From positions 16,689 to 80,688 of the forward strand of contig NZ_APMP01000021.1 in the NCBI RefSeq assembly GCF_000372645.1: a stretch of 64,000 bases of DNA. Reading direction: 5' to 3'. The notes beneath the pieces are model-generated. The model ran no database searches, was not told the DNA's origin, and saw only the letters and a program-made list of their open reading frames with translations. Shown here in pieces: positions 45,144-55,497 of this stretch. The stretch is from Caulobacter vibrioides OR37. GTDB taxonomy: Bacteria > Pseudomonadota > Alphaproteobacteria > Caulobacterales > Caulobacteraceae. Both the position numbers and the translations under genes were made by a program. Numbering within the stretch: the stretch's first letter is position 1; every line of letters begins with the position of its first letter.

Positions 45144-45872
45144 TCATATAGGACGCGCCCGCATTTCTGTAACGCGGGCGACGACCGATAAAGTCACCCG
45201 CGACGCCCCGGCCTTCAACAGCGCCCGCGCGCAGCCCTCGGCCGTGGCGCCGGTGGTCAGAACATCATCGATCAGCACGATCCGGCGGCCGGCGACCCGG
45301 CTCCGCCGCGACGCGGGCACGGCGAAGGCGGCCGCGACGTTGCGCTGGCGCGCCGAGGCCGACTTGCCGCCCTGGCTGGCGGTGTCGCGCTGGCGGACCA
45401 GGGCGTCGGGCAGGTAGGTCAGCCCCGCCATCCTCGCCAGCGGCCGGGCGATCTCGGCGGCCTGATTGTAGCGGCGGCTCAGCAGACGCGCGCGGTGAAC
45501 CGGCACGGGGACCACCGCGTCGGCCTCGGCCAGCAGGTCCGCCCCCGATCGCGACAGCCAGCGCGCGAACAGACCCGCCAGGTCCGCGCGGTCGGCGTGC
45601 TTCAGCTTCAGGACCAGGTCGCGCGAGTGCTCGTCATAGACGCAGGCGGCGCGGGCCCGCTGGAAGGCGCGCGGCTTGGCCTGGCAGGCCGGACAGCGCT
45701 CCAGCGCCGCGTCGGCATAGGCGACGGCCAAGCCGCAGCCGTCGCAGACCGGATCGTCCAGGAACGTGATCTTGGAGAAGGCCCCGGCCGACAGACCGCC
45801 GCTGATCGCCGCCGCGCCGTCCAGGCTGGTCGGCGGCAGCAGAAGATCCAGCAGCCCTCGCCCCAGGCCCAT
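45144..45872 (-). CDS. ComF-family phosphoribosyltransferase-like protein
   Basis: About 242 residues. The N-terminal zinc ribbon has CDGCG and CPACQAK, but the first CxxC of the usual ComF start (here LLPPTSLDG) is missing. The PRTase domain has DAVVPVPVHRARLLSRRYNQA and the PRPP loop VLIDDVLTTGAT. ComF proteins aid DNA uptake in competent cells, but many homologues are of unknown role. The ATG at 45872 fits the family start; the ATG at 45926 is also possible but overlaps the divergent methyltransferase. Confidence 0.88.
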   Translation of the reverse strand: MGLGRGLLDLLLPPTSLDGAAAISGGLSAGAFSKITFLDDPVCDGCGLAVAYADAALERCPACQAKPRAFQRARAACVYDEHSRDLVLKLKHADRADLAGLFARWLSRSGADLLAEADAVVPVPVHRARLLSRRYNQAAEIARPLARMAGLTYLPDALVRQRDTASQGGKSASARQRNVAAAFAVPASRRSRVAGRRIVLIDDVLTTGATAEGCARALLKAGASRVTLSVVARVTEMRARPI

Positions 45873-45924
45873 CAGGCGCGGCCCGGCTTTCCATATCGGT
45901 CGGAAGTCGCCATGTTCCGCGCGC

Positions 45925-46839
45925 ATGACCGCCTCGCCCCTTCTCTTCGACCGCGCCCTGCATCGCGTCCGTCTCGATCGCGCCGCGCCGGACTACGGGT
46001 CCGCCGACTTCCTGAAGGCCCGCGCGGCCCAGGATCTCGTCATGCGGCTGGAGACGATCCTGCGACGCTTTCCGGTCGCCGTCGACCTCGGCGCGAGAAA
46101 CGGTAGTTTTTCCAACGCTTTGGCGGATAGCGACGCGCGCGCCAATATCGACGTGCTGATCGAGACCGACCTGTCGTCGCGGATGCTGGCCGGCCGCCGC
46201 GGCCCCCGCGTCGTCGCCGACGAGGAGCGCCTGCCGTTCGGCGACGCGACCCTGGACCTTGTGGTCTCCACCCTGTCGCTGCACTGGACCAACGATCTGG
46301 TGGGTGCCCTGATCCAGATCCGCCGCGCGCTGCGGCCCGACGGCCTATTCGTCGGCGCGATCTTCGGCGGGGCCACCCTGACGGAGCTGCGGCAATGCCT
46401 GCTGGCCGCCGAGTCCGAGCTGTCGGACGGCGCGTCCATGCGCGTCTCGCCCTTCGCCGACGCCATCGACGCGGCGGGGCTGCTGCAGCGGGCGGGGTTC
46501 GCCCTACCCGTCGCCGACGTCGATCGCGTGAAGGTGCGCTACGCCCACCCGATCAAGCTGTTGCGGGACCTGCGGGCCATGGGCGAGACCAGCGTGCTGC
46601 TGGATCGCTCCCGCAAGCCGCTGTCGCGCCAGGTGCTGTTTCGGGCGATGGAAATCTATGTCGAGCGCTTCGCCGAGCCCGACGGCCGCGTGCCCGCCAC
46701 CTTCGAGATCGTCTCGGTCACCGGCTGGGCGCCGCACGAAAGCCAGCAAAAGCCCCTGCGCCCGGGCTCGGCCAAGATGCGCCTGGCCGACGCGCTCGGC
46801 GTCCGGGAGCAGCCGGCGGGGGACAAACCCACGCCTTAG
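45925..46839 (+). CDS. SAM-dependent methyltransferase, NDUFAF5/BioC-like
   Basis: A 304-residue methyltransferase. ALHRVRLDRAAPDYGSADFLKARAAQDL and the weak SAM motif VAVDLGARNGSFS, followed by VVSTLSLHWTNDLVGALIQIRRALRPDGLFVGAIFGGATLTELR, match the group whose mitochondrial member hydroxylates complex I. It is divergent from comF. The stop TAG comes from the arm of a two-hairpin repeat. Confidence 0.88.
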   Translation: MTASPLLFDRALHRVRLDRAAPDYGSADFLKARAAQDLVMRLETILRRFPVAVDLGARNGSFSNALADSDARANIDVLIETDLSSRMLAGRRGPRVVADEERLPFGDATLDLVVSTLSLHWTNDLVGALIQIRRALRPDGLFVGAIFGGATLTELRQCLLAAESELSDGASMRVSPFADAIDAAGLLQRAGFALPVADVDRVKVRYAHPIKLLRDLRAMGETSVLLDRSRKPLSRQVLFRAMEIYVERFAEPDGRVPATFEIVSVTGWAPHESQQKPLRPGSAKMRLADALGVREQPAGDKPTP

Positions 46840-46951
46840 AGCGTGATAGCCGAAAGTGTAAGCGGTTTCGGCGGTTATCACGCTCTAAATGTTTGATTTA
46901 GAGCCTGTTTATCCGCTTCAAATGGAATCACTTGAAGCGGACAGGCTCTAG
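46837..46951. repeat. two-hairpin repeat element, copy 4
   Basis: Hairpin A is identical to copy 3 over 50 bases (TAGAGCGTGATA...TATCACGCTCTA). Linker AATGTTTGATTT. Hairpin B: AGAGCCTGTTTATCCGCTTC...GAAGCGGACAGGCTCT. The left TAG is the methyltransferase stop, and the right CTA is the stop (minus strand) of the Flp-like gene. Confidence 0.9.
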
Positions 46952-47106
46952 GTCGCGTTAAGCGCCGCCGAAGTCTTGCTGAAGCTGGTCTTCATGCCGC
47001 CGCTCAAGACATTCATGGCCGTGACCAGCGCCAAGGTGATCAGGGCGACCAGAACGCCGAGCTCGACGGCCGTCGCGCCGGACTCGTCGGACCAGAAGGC
47101 CTTCAA
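46948..47106 (-). CDS. Flp/Fap-type pilin-like small protein
   Basis: A 52-residue protein when started at TTG 47106 (KAFWSDESGATAVELGVLVALITLALV). The DESGATAVE segment with the Glu before a hydrophobic helix is the Flp pilin signature. The usual Tyr after AVE is Leu here. The TTG overlaps the Nudix stop. A longer ATG-started frame (47187) would lie within the Nudix gene. No pilus assembly genes are nearby, so it is an orphan. Stop codon is in the repeat arm. Confidence 0.6.
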   Translation of the reverse strand: MKAFWSDESGATAVELGVLVALITLALVTAMNVLSGGMKTSFSKTSAALNAT

Positions 47107-47507
47107 AGCAGATCGCGAAGCCAGGCCACCAGCGGCTCGTCCGCGGGCGGCATTGGATAGTCCGCGAGCTTGTCCGGTTTCACCCATGCCAGCGCCTCAT
47201 GCTCCTTACGCGTCACTTGGCCGTCCCACCGACGCAGCAGGTACAGTGGCATCAGGAGGTGAAAAGACTCGTAAGAGTGCGACGCGAAAACGAACGGCGC
47301 CAGACAGGCCTGGGCGACCTTGATCCCCAGCTCTTCGTCGAGTTCGCGGATCAGGCATTCCTCGGGCGTTTCGCCAGGCTCGACCTTGCCGCCGGGAAAC
47401 TCCCAGAGACCGGCCAGCTGCTTGCCCTTGGGCCGCTGGCAGATCAGCACCCGGCCGTCGACATCGATCAGGGCGGCGGCGGCGACGAGGACGGTGGGCT
47501 TGGTCAT
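47103..47507 (-). CDS. Nudix hydrolase, MutT-like
   Basis: A 134-residue pyrophosphohydrolase. The Nudix box is GGKVEPGETPEECLIRELDEELGI, with KQLAGLWEFPGG before it, as in MutT proteins that clear 8-oxo-dGTP. The start at 47507 sets the family N-terminus (VLVAAAALIDVDGRVLICQRP). Its stop overlaps a Flp-like TTG start. Confidence 0.93.
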   Translation of the reverse strand: MTKPTVLVAAAALIDVDGRVLICQRPKGKQLAGLWEFPGGKVEPGETPEECLIRELDEELGIKVAQACLAPFVFASHSYESFHLLMPLYLLRRWDGQVTRKEHEALAWVKPDKLADYPMPPADEPLVAWLRDLL

Positions 47508-47949
47508 GGGTGGGGTTTGGCGCGGGCCGGCGCGGGTGGCAAGGGCGGATCGCCTCTCCTCCCCCTCGAGCGCCTCTCCTCCCCCGCCTGGGGGAGGTGG
47601 ATCGCCGCGGATACGCGGCGAGACGGAGGGGGCCCGCACGTGTCGCGTAGCCTTGGCGCTGACCCCTCCACCGGCTTCGCCGGTCCCCTCCCCAACGGGG
47701 GAGGAAAGCCCAGATCGGCCCGCTTCCTTGACTTTGGCGCCGCAACAAGCGATATCGGCGTCGCGCCACATTGGCGCTATTGGCGCTCCAGCCGCGTGAG
47801 GGTCCGTTTTCGGACCAGCCTGTCGAGCGCCTTGAGAGCTTTTCTCACCCGATCGCCCGTGCACGCGGGGCGCTCCCCCGACCGAAGCCGAGGGGCCAGC
47901 CGTGCGAGACCGCATGCGCTTTCCTTGGCGCATGAAAGACTAAACACAC
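47508..47949. other. 442-base gene-free stretch with palindromic repeat
   Basis: It contains the diverged repeat at 47571-47705 and, to its right, the probable promoter and leader of the helicase gene. No supportable gene; open frames here are in repeat sequence. Confidence 0.6.
47571..47705. repeat. diverged member of the CCTCCCCCG repeat family
   Basis: CCTCCCCCG...GGGGGAGGTGG and GACGGAGGGGGC match the inner and right parts of the repeats at 4998 and 39685. A second part follows with ACCCCTCCACCGGC-TTC-GCCGGT and CCCTCCCC-AAC-GGGGGAGG hairpins. Confidence 0.75.
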
Positions 47950-49383
47950 GTGACTCAATTTTCCGACCTTGGCCTGGCCAAGCCGCTGCTCAAGGCGCTG
48001 GCCGAGAAGGGCTACAAGGAACCCACCCCGATCCAGGCCCAGGCGATCCCCGTTGTCCTGCAAGGCAAGGACCTCTTGGGCATCGCCCAGACGGGCACCG
48101 GCAAGACCGCCGCCTTCGCCCTGCCGATCCTTCAGCGCCTGGCCGAGGACCGCAAGCCTGCCCCGCGTCGCGGCTTCCGCTGCCTGGTCCTGTCCCCCAC
48201 CCGCGAACTGGCCACCCAGATCGCCGAGAACTTCAAGGCCTACGCCGTCCACATGGGCCTGTCGGTCCATACCATCTATGGCGGCGTGAAGTACGGCCCG
48301 CAGATGAAGGCCCTGGCCGGCGGCATCGACATCCTGGTCGCCACCCCCGGCCGTCTGATGGACCACATGGCCGAGAAGTCGGCCATCGTCTCGGGCACGG
48401 AGATCTTCGTGCTCGACGAAGCCGACCAGATGCTGGACCTGGGCTTCGTGGTGCCGATCCGCAAGATCGCCAGCCAGCTGACCAAGAACCGCCAGAACCT
48501 GTTCTTCTCGGCCACCATGCCCAGCGAGATCGGCAAGCTGGCCGGTGAGCTCCTGAAGGATCCGGTGCAGGTCTCGGTCGCCCCGCAGGCCACCACGGTC
48601 GAGCGCATCGACCAGCGCGTCCTGTTCATCGAGGCCCAGCGCAAGCGTCCGCTGCTGGCTGAACTGTTCGCCGACTCGAGCTTCTCGCGCACCATCGTCT
48701 TCACCCGCACCAAGCGCGGTGCCGACCGCGTGGCCAAGTACCTGAACGCCGCCGGCGTCGAGGCCGCCTCGATCCACGGCGACAAGACGCAAGGCCAGCG
48801 CGAGCGCGCCCTGGCGGCCTTCAAGGCCGGCGAGATGCGGGCCCTGGTGGCGACCGACATCGCCGCGCGCGGCATCGACGTCAACGACGTCAGCCACGTG
48901 ATCAACTACGAGCTGCCCAACGTGCCGGAGGCCTATGTCCACCGGATCGGCCGCACCGCCCGCAAGGGCAAGGACGGCGTCGCCATCAGCTTCTGCTCGG
49001 ACGACGAACGGAGCCTGCTGAAGGACATCCAGAAGGCCACCCGCCAGACGATCCCGTCCTTCGATCGCCGCAACGACAAGCAGCTGGCCGCAGCGGCCGC
49101 CGTCGCCGACAAGCTGGTCCCGGCCGACAGGCACGTCGACCCGCGCAAGGCCGACCCGCGCAACGACGTGCCGTCGGAACTGCGCCGCAAGCGCCAGCGC
49201 AACCGCAATGGCGGTCCGAAGGGCCGGCCCGACGGCGGGCAGAATGGCCAGGGCCGCCAGGCTCAAGGCAAGGGTCAGGGCGGCGGCGCGCAAGGCCAGA
49301 AGGCCGCTACGGCCAACAACGCTTTCCGAGGCCCCAAGCGGCAAGCCGCTCCGGCCGAGAAGCGCTGGTCGCCGATCGACTAA
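47950..49383 (+). CDS. DEAD-box RNA helicase (RhlE-like)
   Basis: A 477-residue ATP-dependent RNA helicase with all motifs: Q motif (KEPTPIQAQAIP), AQTGTGKT, PTRELA, TPGR, DEAD, SAT, and HRIGRTAR. The C-terminal 100 residues are basic and Gln/Gly-rich (RRKRQRNRNGG and QGKGQGGGAQGQ), as in RhlE proteins that act in ribosome maturation and cold adaptation. GTG start at 47950 with little ribosome-site signal. Confidence 0.95.
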   Translation: MTQFSDLGLAKPLLKALAEKGYKEPTPIQAQAIPVVLQGKDLLGIAQTGTGKTAAFALPILQRLAEDRKPAPRRGFRCLVLSPTRELATQIAENFKAYAVHMGLSVHTIYGGVKYGPQMKALAGGIDILVATPGRLMDHMAEKSAIVSGTEIFVLDEADQMLDLGFVVPIRKIASQLTKNRQNLFFSATMPSEIGKLAGELLKDPVQVSVAPQATTVERIDQRVLFIEAQRKRPLLAELFADSSFSRTIVFTRTKRGADRVAKYLNAAGVEAASIHGDKTQGQRERALAAFKAGEMRALVATDIAARGIDVNDVSHVINYELPNVPEAYVHRIGRTARKGKDGVAISFCSDDERSLLKDIQKATRQTIPSFDRRNDKQLAAAAAVADKLVPADRHVDPRKADPRNDVPSELRRKRQRNRNGGPKGRPDGGQNGQGRQAQGKGQGGGAQGQKAATANNAFRGPKRQAAPAEKRWSPID

Positions 49384-49540
49384 TCGCGCCGAATACAAAG
49401 ACTTCCCCATATCGGGGGTGGCGAGCGCCTCCCCCGATAGTCAGGCTTGGCCGGTTTACCCGAGCGACCCTTGAATCCCTTCGCGCGATGGGTGCACCAT
49501 GGGTCCAACCGGTCGACGGACCGGATGGGGGGTCTAAGTG

Positions 49541-51780
49541 ATGGGCGAGCACGGCGAAAGGCCGGCTGGCGGCGACATGGCCGCCCGCGTCCGTACCTAC
49601 GATTGGTCTAGAACGCCGCTGGGTCCGCGCGAGGCCTGGTCCCCCGCCCTGCGACTGACCTCCGAGATGGTGCTGGCCGCCAGCGTCCCCATGGCCCTGC
49701 GCTGGGGCCCCGCCCTGACCCTGATCTATAACGACGCCTATGCCCCGACCTTGGCGGACCGTCATCCAGACGCCTTGGGCTCGCCTTTCGCGGCGACGCC
49801 GGCGCCTGTGCGCGCCGCCCTGCGCGCCGTCCAGGAGGCGATCCTGCGCGGGACCAGCCGGGGCTTCGCCTTCGAGAACCTGCCGGTGCGTCTGGTCCGG
49901 GACGGCGCGCCCCAAAGCGCCAACTTCACGGTCGCCTATAGTCCCGTTCCGGACGAGACGGTCGAGGGCGGCGTCGGCGGGGTGCTGGTCACCGCCGTCG
50001 AGATCACCGGCGCCATAACGACCGCCCAGACCACGCGCGACGCGCAGGCGCGCTATCAGATGGCGCGGGAGGTCGCCGGCGTGGTCGGAGCCTGGGAGTG
50101 GGACATCCGGACCAACAAGGTCTATGCCGACGCCCGCTACGCCGAGCTGCACAACATCGCGCCCGAGTTCGCCGAGGCCGGCCTTCCCGTCCAGAGCTAT
50201 ACGCCCGCCATCCATCCCGAGGACCGCGCGCGAATCCGCCAGGTCGCCATGGAGGCCGCCGCCAAGGGCGGCGCCTTTTCCGAGGAATACCGCCTGATCC
50301 AGGCCGACGGCTCGACGCGATGGGTCTACACCCGGGGCCAGTCCTATCTGGGCGAGGACGGCCAGCCCGCCCGCAACACCGGGGTCATCGTCGACGTCAC
50401 GGAGCGCAAGAAGGTCGAGGCTGAGCTGGCCGCCGCGCGAGCCGACCTCGATCTGGCCGCCGAGGCCGCCGGCCTGGGGCGCTGGGACCACAAGCCCCAC
50501 ATCGGCCAGCGCTTTTGGGACAGCCGCGCCCGCGTCATTTTTGGCCTGTCGCCCGACGAGGCGCCCTCGCAGGAGACCTTCGAGCGTCTGCTGCATCCCG
50601 ACGACGCTCCAAGGGTCCGAGCGGCCGTGGCCGCCGCCACCGATCCGGCCGGCGATGGCGCGATCAATCTCGAATACCGCATCCGCCGCGACAGCGACGG
50701 CGCCGTTCGCTGGGTCGGGGTCTTCGGCCGGGGCTATTTCGAAGGCGACAAGTGCGTGCGCTTCGTCGGCGTGGCTTCCGACGTCACCGAGCACCGCGAG
50801 GCCGTCGATCGCCTTGTGCGGCAGGAAGAGACCCTGCGCCTGGCGGTCGACGCGGCCGATGTCGGCACCTGGGATCTCAACCTCGAGACCGGCGAGCTGT
50901 TCTGGTCCGATCGCTGCTACGCGATGATGGGCGTCGGCGCCGGCCAGCCCATCGACATCGACACCTTCGAGGCCTGCATCCATCCCGACGACCGGGCGCG
51001 CGTGGCCGACGCCATGCGCCAAGCGCGGGATCCCGCGATACGCGCCGAATACTCGGTCGAGTTCCGCACCCTCGGCCGCGATGATCATGTCGAGCGGTGG
51101 GTGAATACGCGCGGCAAGGTGTTCTTCGGCGACGACGGCAAGGCCCAGCGCTTCGTCGGCGCCGTGGTCAACATCACCGATCGCAAGCGCGCCGAATTGC
51201 ACCTGCGGCTGCTGGTCAACGAGCTGAATCACCGGGTCAAGAACAGCCTGGCGACCATCCAGGCCATCGCCGCGCAGAGCTTTACCGGGCAGCGGTCGCT
51301 GGAACAGGCCCAGGAAGCCTTCTCCAGCCGGATTCTCGCCCTGGCCGAAGCCCACGACCTGCTGACCCGCGAGAACTGGGAAGGCGCCGATCTGCACGAC
51401 GTGACCGAACGCGTCGCCGCCCTGCACGGCGGCGCCGGTCGCTTCGATCTTTCCGGCCCGGCGGTGCGCCTCTCGCCCAAGACGGCGCTTTCGCTGTCGA
51501 TGGCGCTGCACGAGCTGGCCACCAACGCCATGAAGTACGGCGCCTTGTCGACGTCCGAGGGGCGCGTTCGGGTGGCTTGGACCCTGGCGCCGGAGCCCGG
51601 CGCCCCGCGTCTGGACTTGACCTGGACCGAGCGAGACGGTCCGCCGGTCTCGCCGCCCACCCGCCGGGGCTTCGGCTCGCGCCTGATCGAGCGCGGCCTG
51701 GCGGCGGAGCTGTCGGGCGCGGCCACGATCGACTTTCAGCCGGCGTGGTCTGCCGCATCCGCGCGCTGCTGGAGGCCTAG
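49541..51780 (+). CDS. multi-PAS HWE-family sensor histidine kinase (3'-end frameshift)
   Basis: A soluble sensor kinase. After a GAF/PAS-like N-terminal region, three PAS domains (about 175-290, 300-420, 430-550, each with an IHPED/LHPDD/IHPDD turn) feed an HWE kinase core: phospho-accepting His in LVNELNHRVKNSLATIQAIAAQSF, HELATNAMKYGAL, and WTERDGPP. The usual C-terminus (VVCRIRALLEA, then TAG at 51778-51780) is in a different frame from about 51742; without a shift the frame reads through to 52735 into antisense of the ABC gene. Output partner not adjacent. Confidence 0.88.
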
Positions 51781-51796
51781 AAGCCGCGGGCAGACT

Positions 51797-53349
51797 CTAG
51801 TTCGAACTCCGCGCGGCCGCCCGAAGCGCCGCGGCGATCTGCTCGTCGGTGCGGCGCAGCGCCATCATCAACGCGCCGGCGACGATCAGCGGGATGACGG
51901 CCCAGACCAGCCAGCCGGCCACGGCCAGGGCGGTGGCGGCGGCGAACAGGAAGGCGATGCCGATCTCGGCCAGGTTGGCCAGCACCGAGCCCGACCGGCG
52001 CCGGCGGAAGTCGGCGCGGCGACCGGGTTTCTGATGCCAGACATTGATCAGCCCGGCGCTCCAGGCGGTCAGGCCCGCGCCGATCGCCGTCCAGAGCGCG
52101 GCCAGCGGGTGATACCAGGCCAGCACGCCGATCGGGATCGCCAGCAGGGCGGCCACCGGCGTCAGGGCGGCGAACAGCTTGGCCCGTCGCAGGGTCGACA
52201 TCGGCGTGGGCGAGACGGCCAGCAGGTCGGGGGTGTCTTCGGCCGACAGGGTCAGCCAGGCCAGGCTGCCCGCCACCTGGCCGGCCAGGAAGGCCACGGC
52301 GGCGGCCGGCCCCGCCAGTGTCCAGGCCTGCTGGTGCGTCCCGGCCCGCGCCAGCACCAGGGCCAGCGGAACCATGTAGAGCACCCGCAGCAGCACCTGC
52401 GAGATCAGGGCCGCGTCGCGACCGATCAGCCGCAGCTCCTTGCGCACCGTGGCGCGGAACGCGCCGGCCGCGAACGCGCGGGCGGGCCCCCGCGCGGCCT
52501 TGTGGTGTTCCGCCCCTTGGGTCGCGGCGGCCGCGTCGGCGAAACGGCGGCCCAGCGCCCTCACGGCGATCAGGAAGATCCCGGCGCCGATCGCCAGCAG
52601 GATCAGCAAGGGGATCGGCTGGCCCAGGGCCGCGCGCAGCGGCAGGTCGGCGTGTGGCGGCGGCTTGAAGCGTCCGTCCGCCGCCGCTCGGGCGATGTGG
52701 GCGAACAGGCTCTCGCTGGCCTGCTTGCCGAGTAGGTTGCGGAACTGGGTCGCCAGGAAGAAGGCCGCGCCGATCAGGGCCGCCAGCACCTGGGCCACGG
52801 TGCGCGTGCGCCTCGGGCCGATCAGCGAGAACAGGGCCATGGCCAGCAGCAGGCCAAGCCCGGTGGCCGCCAGGGACGCGGCCGCCAGCACGCCGAACAG
52901 GCCCGCCCATCCCGGATGCCCATAGATGATCGAGGGGCCGACCAGCAACAGCGCCGGAATCACGAACCAGGTCGCCGCGTTGACCGCCACGCCCAGGGCC
53001 CGGACGAACAGCACCTTGCGCGGCGCGATCGGCGAGGAGAACAGCAGGTCGAGATCGCCGCGCTCGTACAGAACATCCGCCGCCGCCGCCAGGCCGGTCG
53101 ACAGCATCAGGGTCAAGATCACCGCCAGCACGAAGTCGCCGATGGCGATCGACAGCGGAATGACGGGGATCTGACGGCCGTGGACGGCCAGGGCGATGCT
53201 GACGCCGGCGATCAGGGCCATCACCACCAGCACCGCCAGGGCGATCATCGACACCGGTCCCCGGCTCTTGCGACCGGACACGAAGCCGCGCCAGGTCAGG
53301 CGCAGCTCGTGGGCCAGGAGCCAGGGGATCGAGGCCGGCTGGAAGCGGA

Positions 53350-53353
<4 letters not shown>
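51797..53353 (-). CDS. ABC transporter permease
   Basis: A 518-residue integral membrane protein with about ten to twelve helices, of the ABC-2-like exporter permease type. It has the RGDLDLLFSSPIAPRKVLFVRAL segment, which is typical of such permeases. Its start overlaps the ATPase stop (ATGA, 53350-53353), so the two form one exporter. Substrate unknown. Confidence 0.88.
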
Positions 53354-54090
<737 letters not shown>

Positions 54091-54273
54091 GCACCGCCCC
54101 CAAGTCTCACGCGCCCATGTGAACGTGATTGCGAGGCCAGTGGCAAGTCGCGGCGCTCGGCGTTGACAGCGCGTATCGACCTCGCCTATCCAGGCCGAGC
54201 TCTCCGGGAGGCGTCGGCGCATCGCCGAAAGGGCTAGGCCCACCCACTGAAACCTTTTCAGCCGGAGCCTTTC

Positions 54274-54918
54274 ATGCCCAAGCTCGACTCCTATCGCAAA
54301 AAGGCCAAGCAACTCGTGTCTTGGCACGCGGAACGGAACTACTCCGTCGGCGGCAAGGTGCGCCAGTTGGCCCGCTTCGCGCACCTGACCGACCTTGAGA
54401 TCCTCGATACGCCCCTACCCCTGACTCTGGCGCAGGAGGTGATCGCGGTGGAGGCCGGCTATCTCGACTGGGCGACGCTGAAGCGCGCGGTCGACGACGT
54501 TCCGAATCCGCCCAAAATCGAGCCGCCCCCGCGCCTGGCAGGCCTGACGCCGGTGCTGATGGTCGCCGACGTCGCCCGCTCGGCGGCGTTCTGGCGCGAC
54601 AAGCTGGGTTTCGCGATCGACTTCCTGCATGGCCGCCCGCCGTTCTACGGCGCGGTGTCGCGCGACGGCGTCTGCCTGCACCTGCGCTTTGTTCACGCGC
54701 CCAACTTCGCCGAGTTGGCGGAACGCGAGGTTTCGCTGATCCTGGCGGCCATCGAGACCGCCAACGTCAAGGCGCTGTTCGCCGAGTTCGAGGCGCGCGA
54801 TGTCGAGTTTCCGCAGCGCCTGAAGCGCCAGGCCTGGGGCGGCCTGGACTTCCATGTGCGCGACCCTGACGGCAACGTAGTCTCGTTTGTGCAGTACGAC
54901 GTCCCGTCGGGAAGCTAG
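54274..54918 (+). CDS. VOC-superfamily (glyoxalase-like) protein with N-terminal helical region
   Basis: A 214-residue protein. The N-terminal 85 residues (SYRKKAKQLVSWHAERNYSVGGKVRQLARF) are helical and basic, and the C-terminal 120 residues form a VOC domain (TPVLMVADVARSAAFWRDKLGFAIDF, then FHVRDPDGNVVSFVQYD). It may bind a drug or act as a lyase. Its stop shares CTAG with the next convergent gene. Confidence 0.85.
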   Translation: MPKLDSYRKKAKQLVSWHAERNYSVGGKVRQLARFAHLTDLEILDTPLPLTLAQEVIAVEAGYLDWATLKRAVDDVPNPPKIEPPPRLAGLTPVLMVADVARSAAFWRDKLGFAIDFLHGRPPFYGAVSRDGVCLHLRFVHAPNFAELAEREVSLILAAIETANVKALFAEFEARDVEFPQRLKRQAWGGLDFHVRDPDGNVVSFVQYDVPSGS

Positions 54919-55436
54919 AACTTGGTCTTGCAGCCCTGCTTGAGGTGGACGCCGCGCAGGAAGCCGCGACGGGCCAGGCCGGCGTCGACCACCGCGTTCA
55001 TGTGGCGGTCGTTCGGGGCCGCGCCGGTGAGTTCTCGGACCAGCCCCCGGAACGGGATGATGCTGTTGACCACCGCCTTGCCGCCGGCCTCGGCCAGCTT
55101 ACCGGCGCGGTTCTCGGAATATTCGTTGCCGACCTGGTAGTCGGGGCCCAGCACGGCGTTCAGCGCCTTGATCTCGTTGGCCAGCGCGACGCAGGTCCTC
55201 AGGCCCTTGACGCTGTAGGTGTCGTTATAGGCCTTCTCCAGGATCGGCGGGATCTCGCGCTTGGAGAGGCCGACGTCGCGGACCGGCTGGGTGCCGATCT
55301 CGGCGGCCTTCTCCTTGGTCTGACCCCAACGCCCGCCGGGCTCGGTGGGCTTGGCCGGCGGCTTGACCTGGGCTTGGGCCGCCGACGTCGCCAGCAGCAG
55401 GGCCGCGCCGACCATCACGCAAAACTTCGAAGTCAT
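54915..55436 (-). CDS. exported hypothetical protein
   Basis: A 173-residue protein with a signal peptide (VMVGAALLLATSAAQA). The mature part has a Pro-rich start and helical regions with two Cys (LRTCVALANEI and KQGCKTKF). GGAGGG precedes the ATG at 55436. Its stop overlaps the convergent VOC gene stop in CTAG. Function unknown. Confidence 0.7.
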   Translation of the reverse strand: MTSKFCVMVGAALLLATSAAQAQVKPPAKPTEPGGRWGQTKEKAAEIGTQPVRDVGLSKREIPPILEKAYNDTYSVKGLRTCVALANEIKALNAVLGPDYQVGNEYSENRAGKLAEAGGKAVVNSIIPFRGLVRELTGAAPNDRHMNAVVDAGLARRGFLRGVHLKQGCKTKF

Positions 55437-55497
55437 CAGAACGCCCTCCACGGAACACCGTCCCTGAACGGCGCAGCTTCGCGATCGGTTCCGGGCG

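Noticed and set aside
51781..52735. C-terminal extension of the HWE kinase frame
   Set aside because: It is antisense to the ABC permease and has no domain; explained by the frameshift at about 51742.
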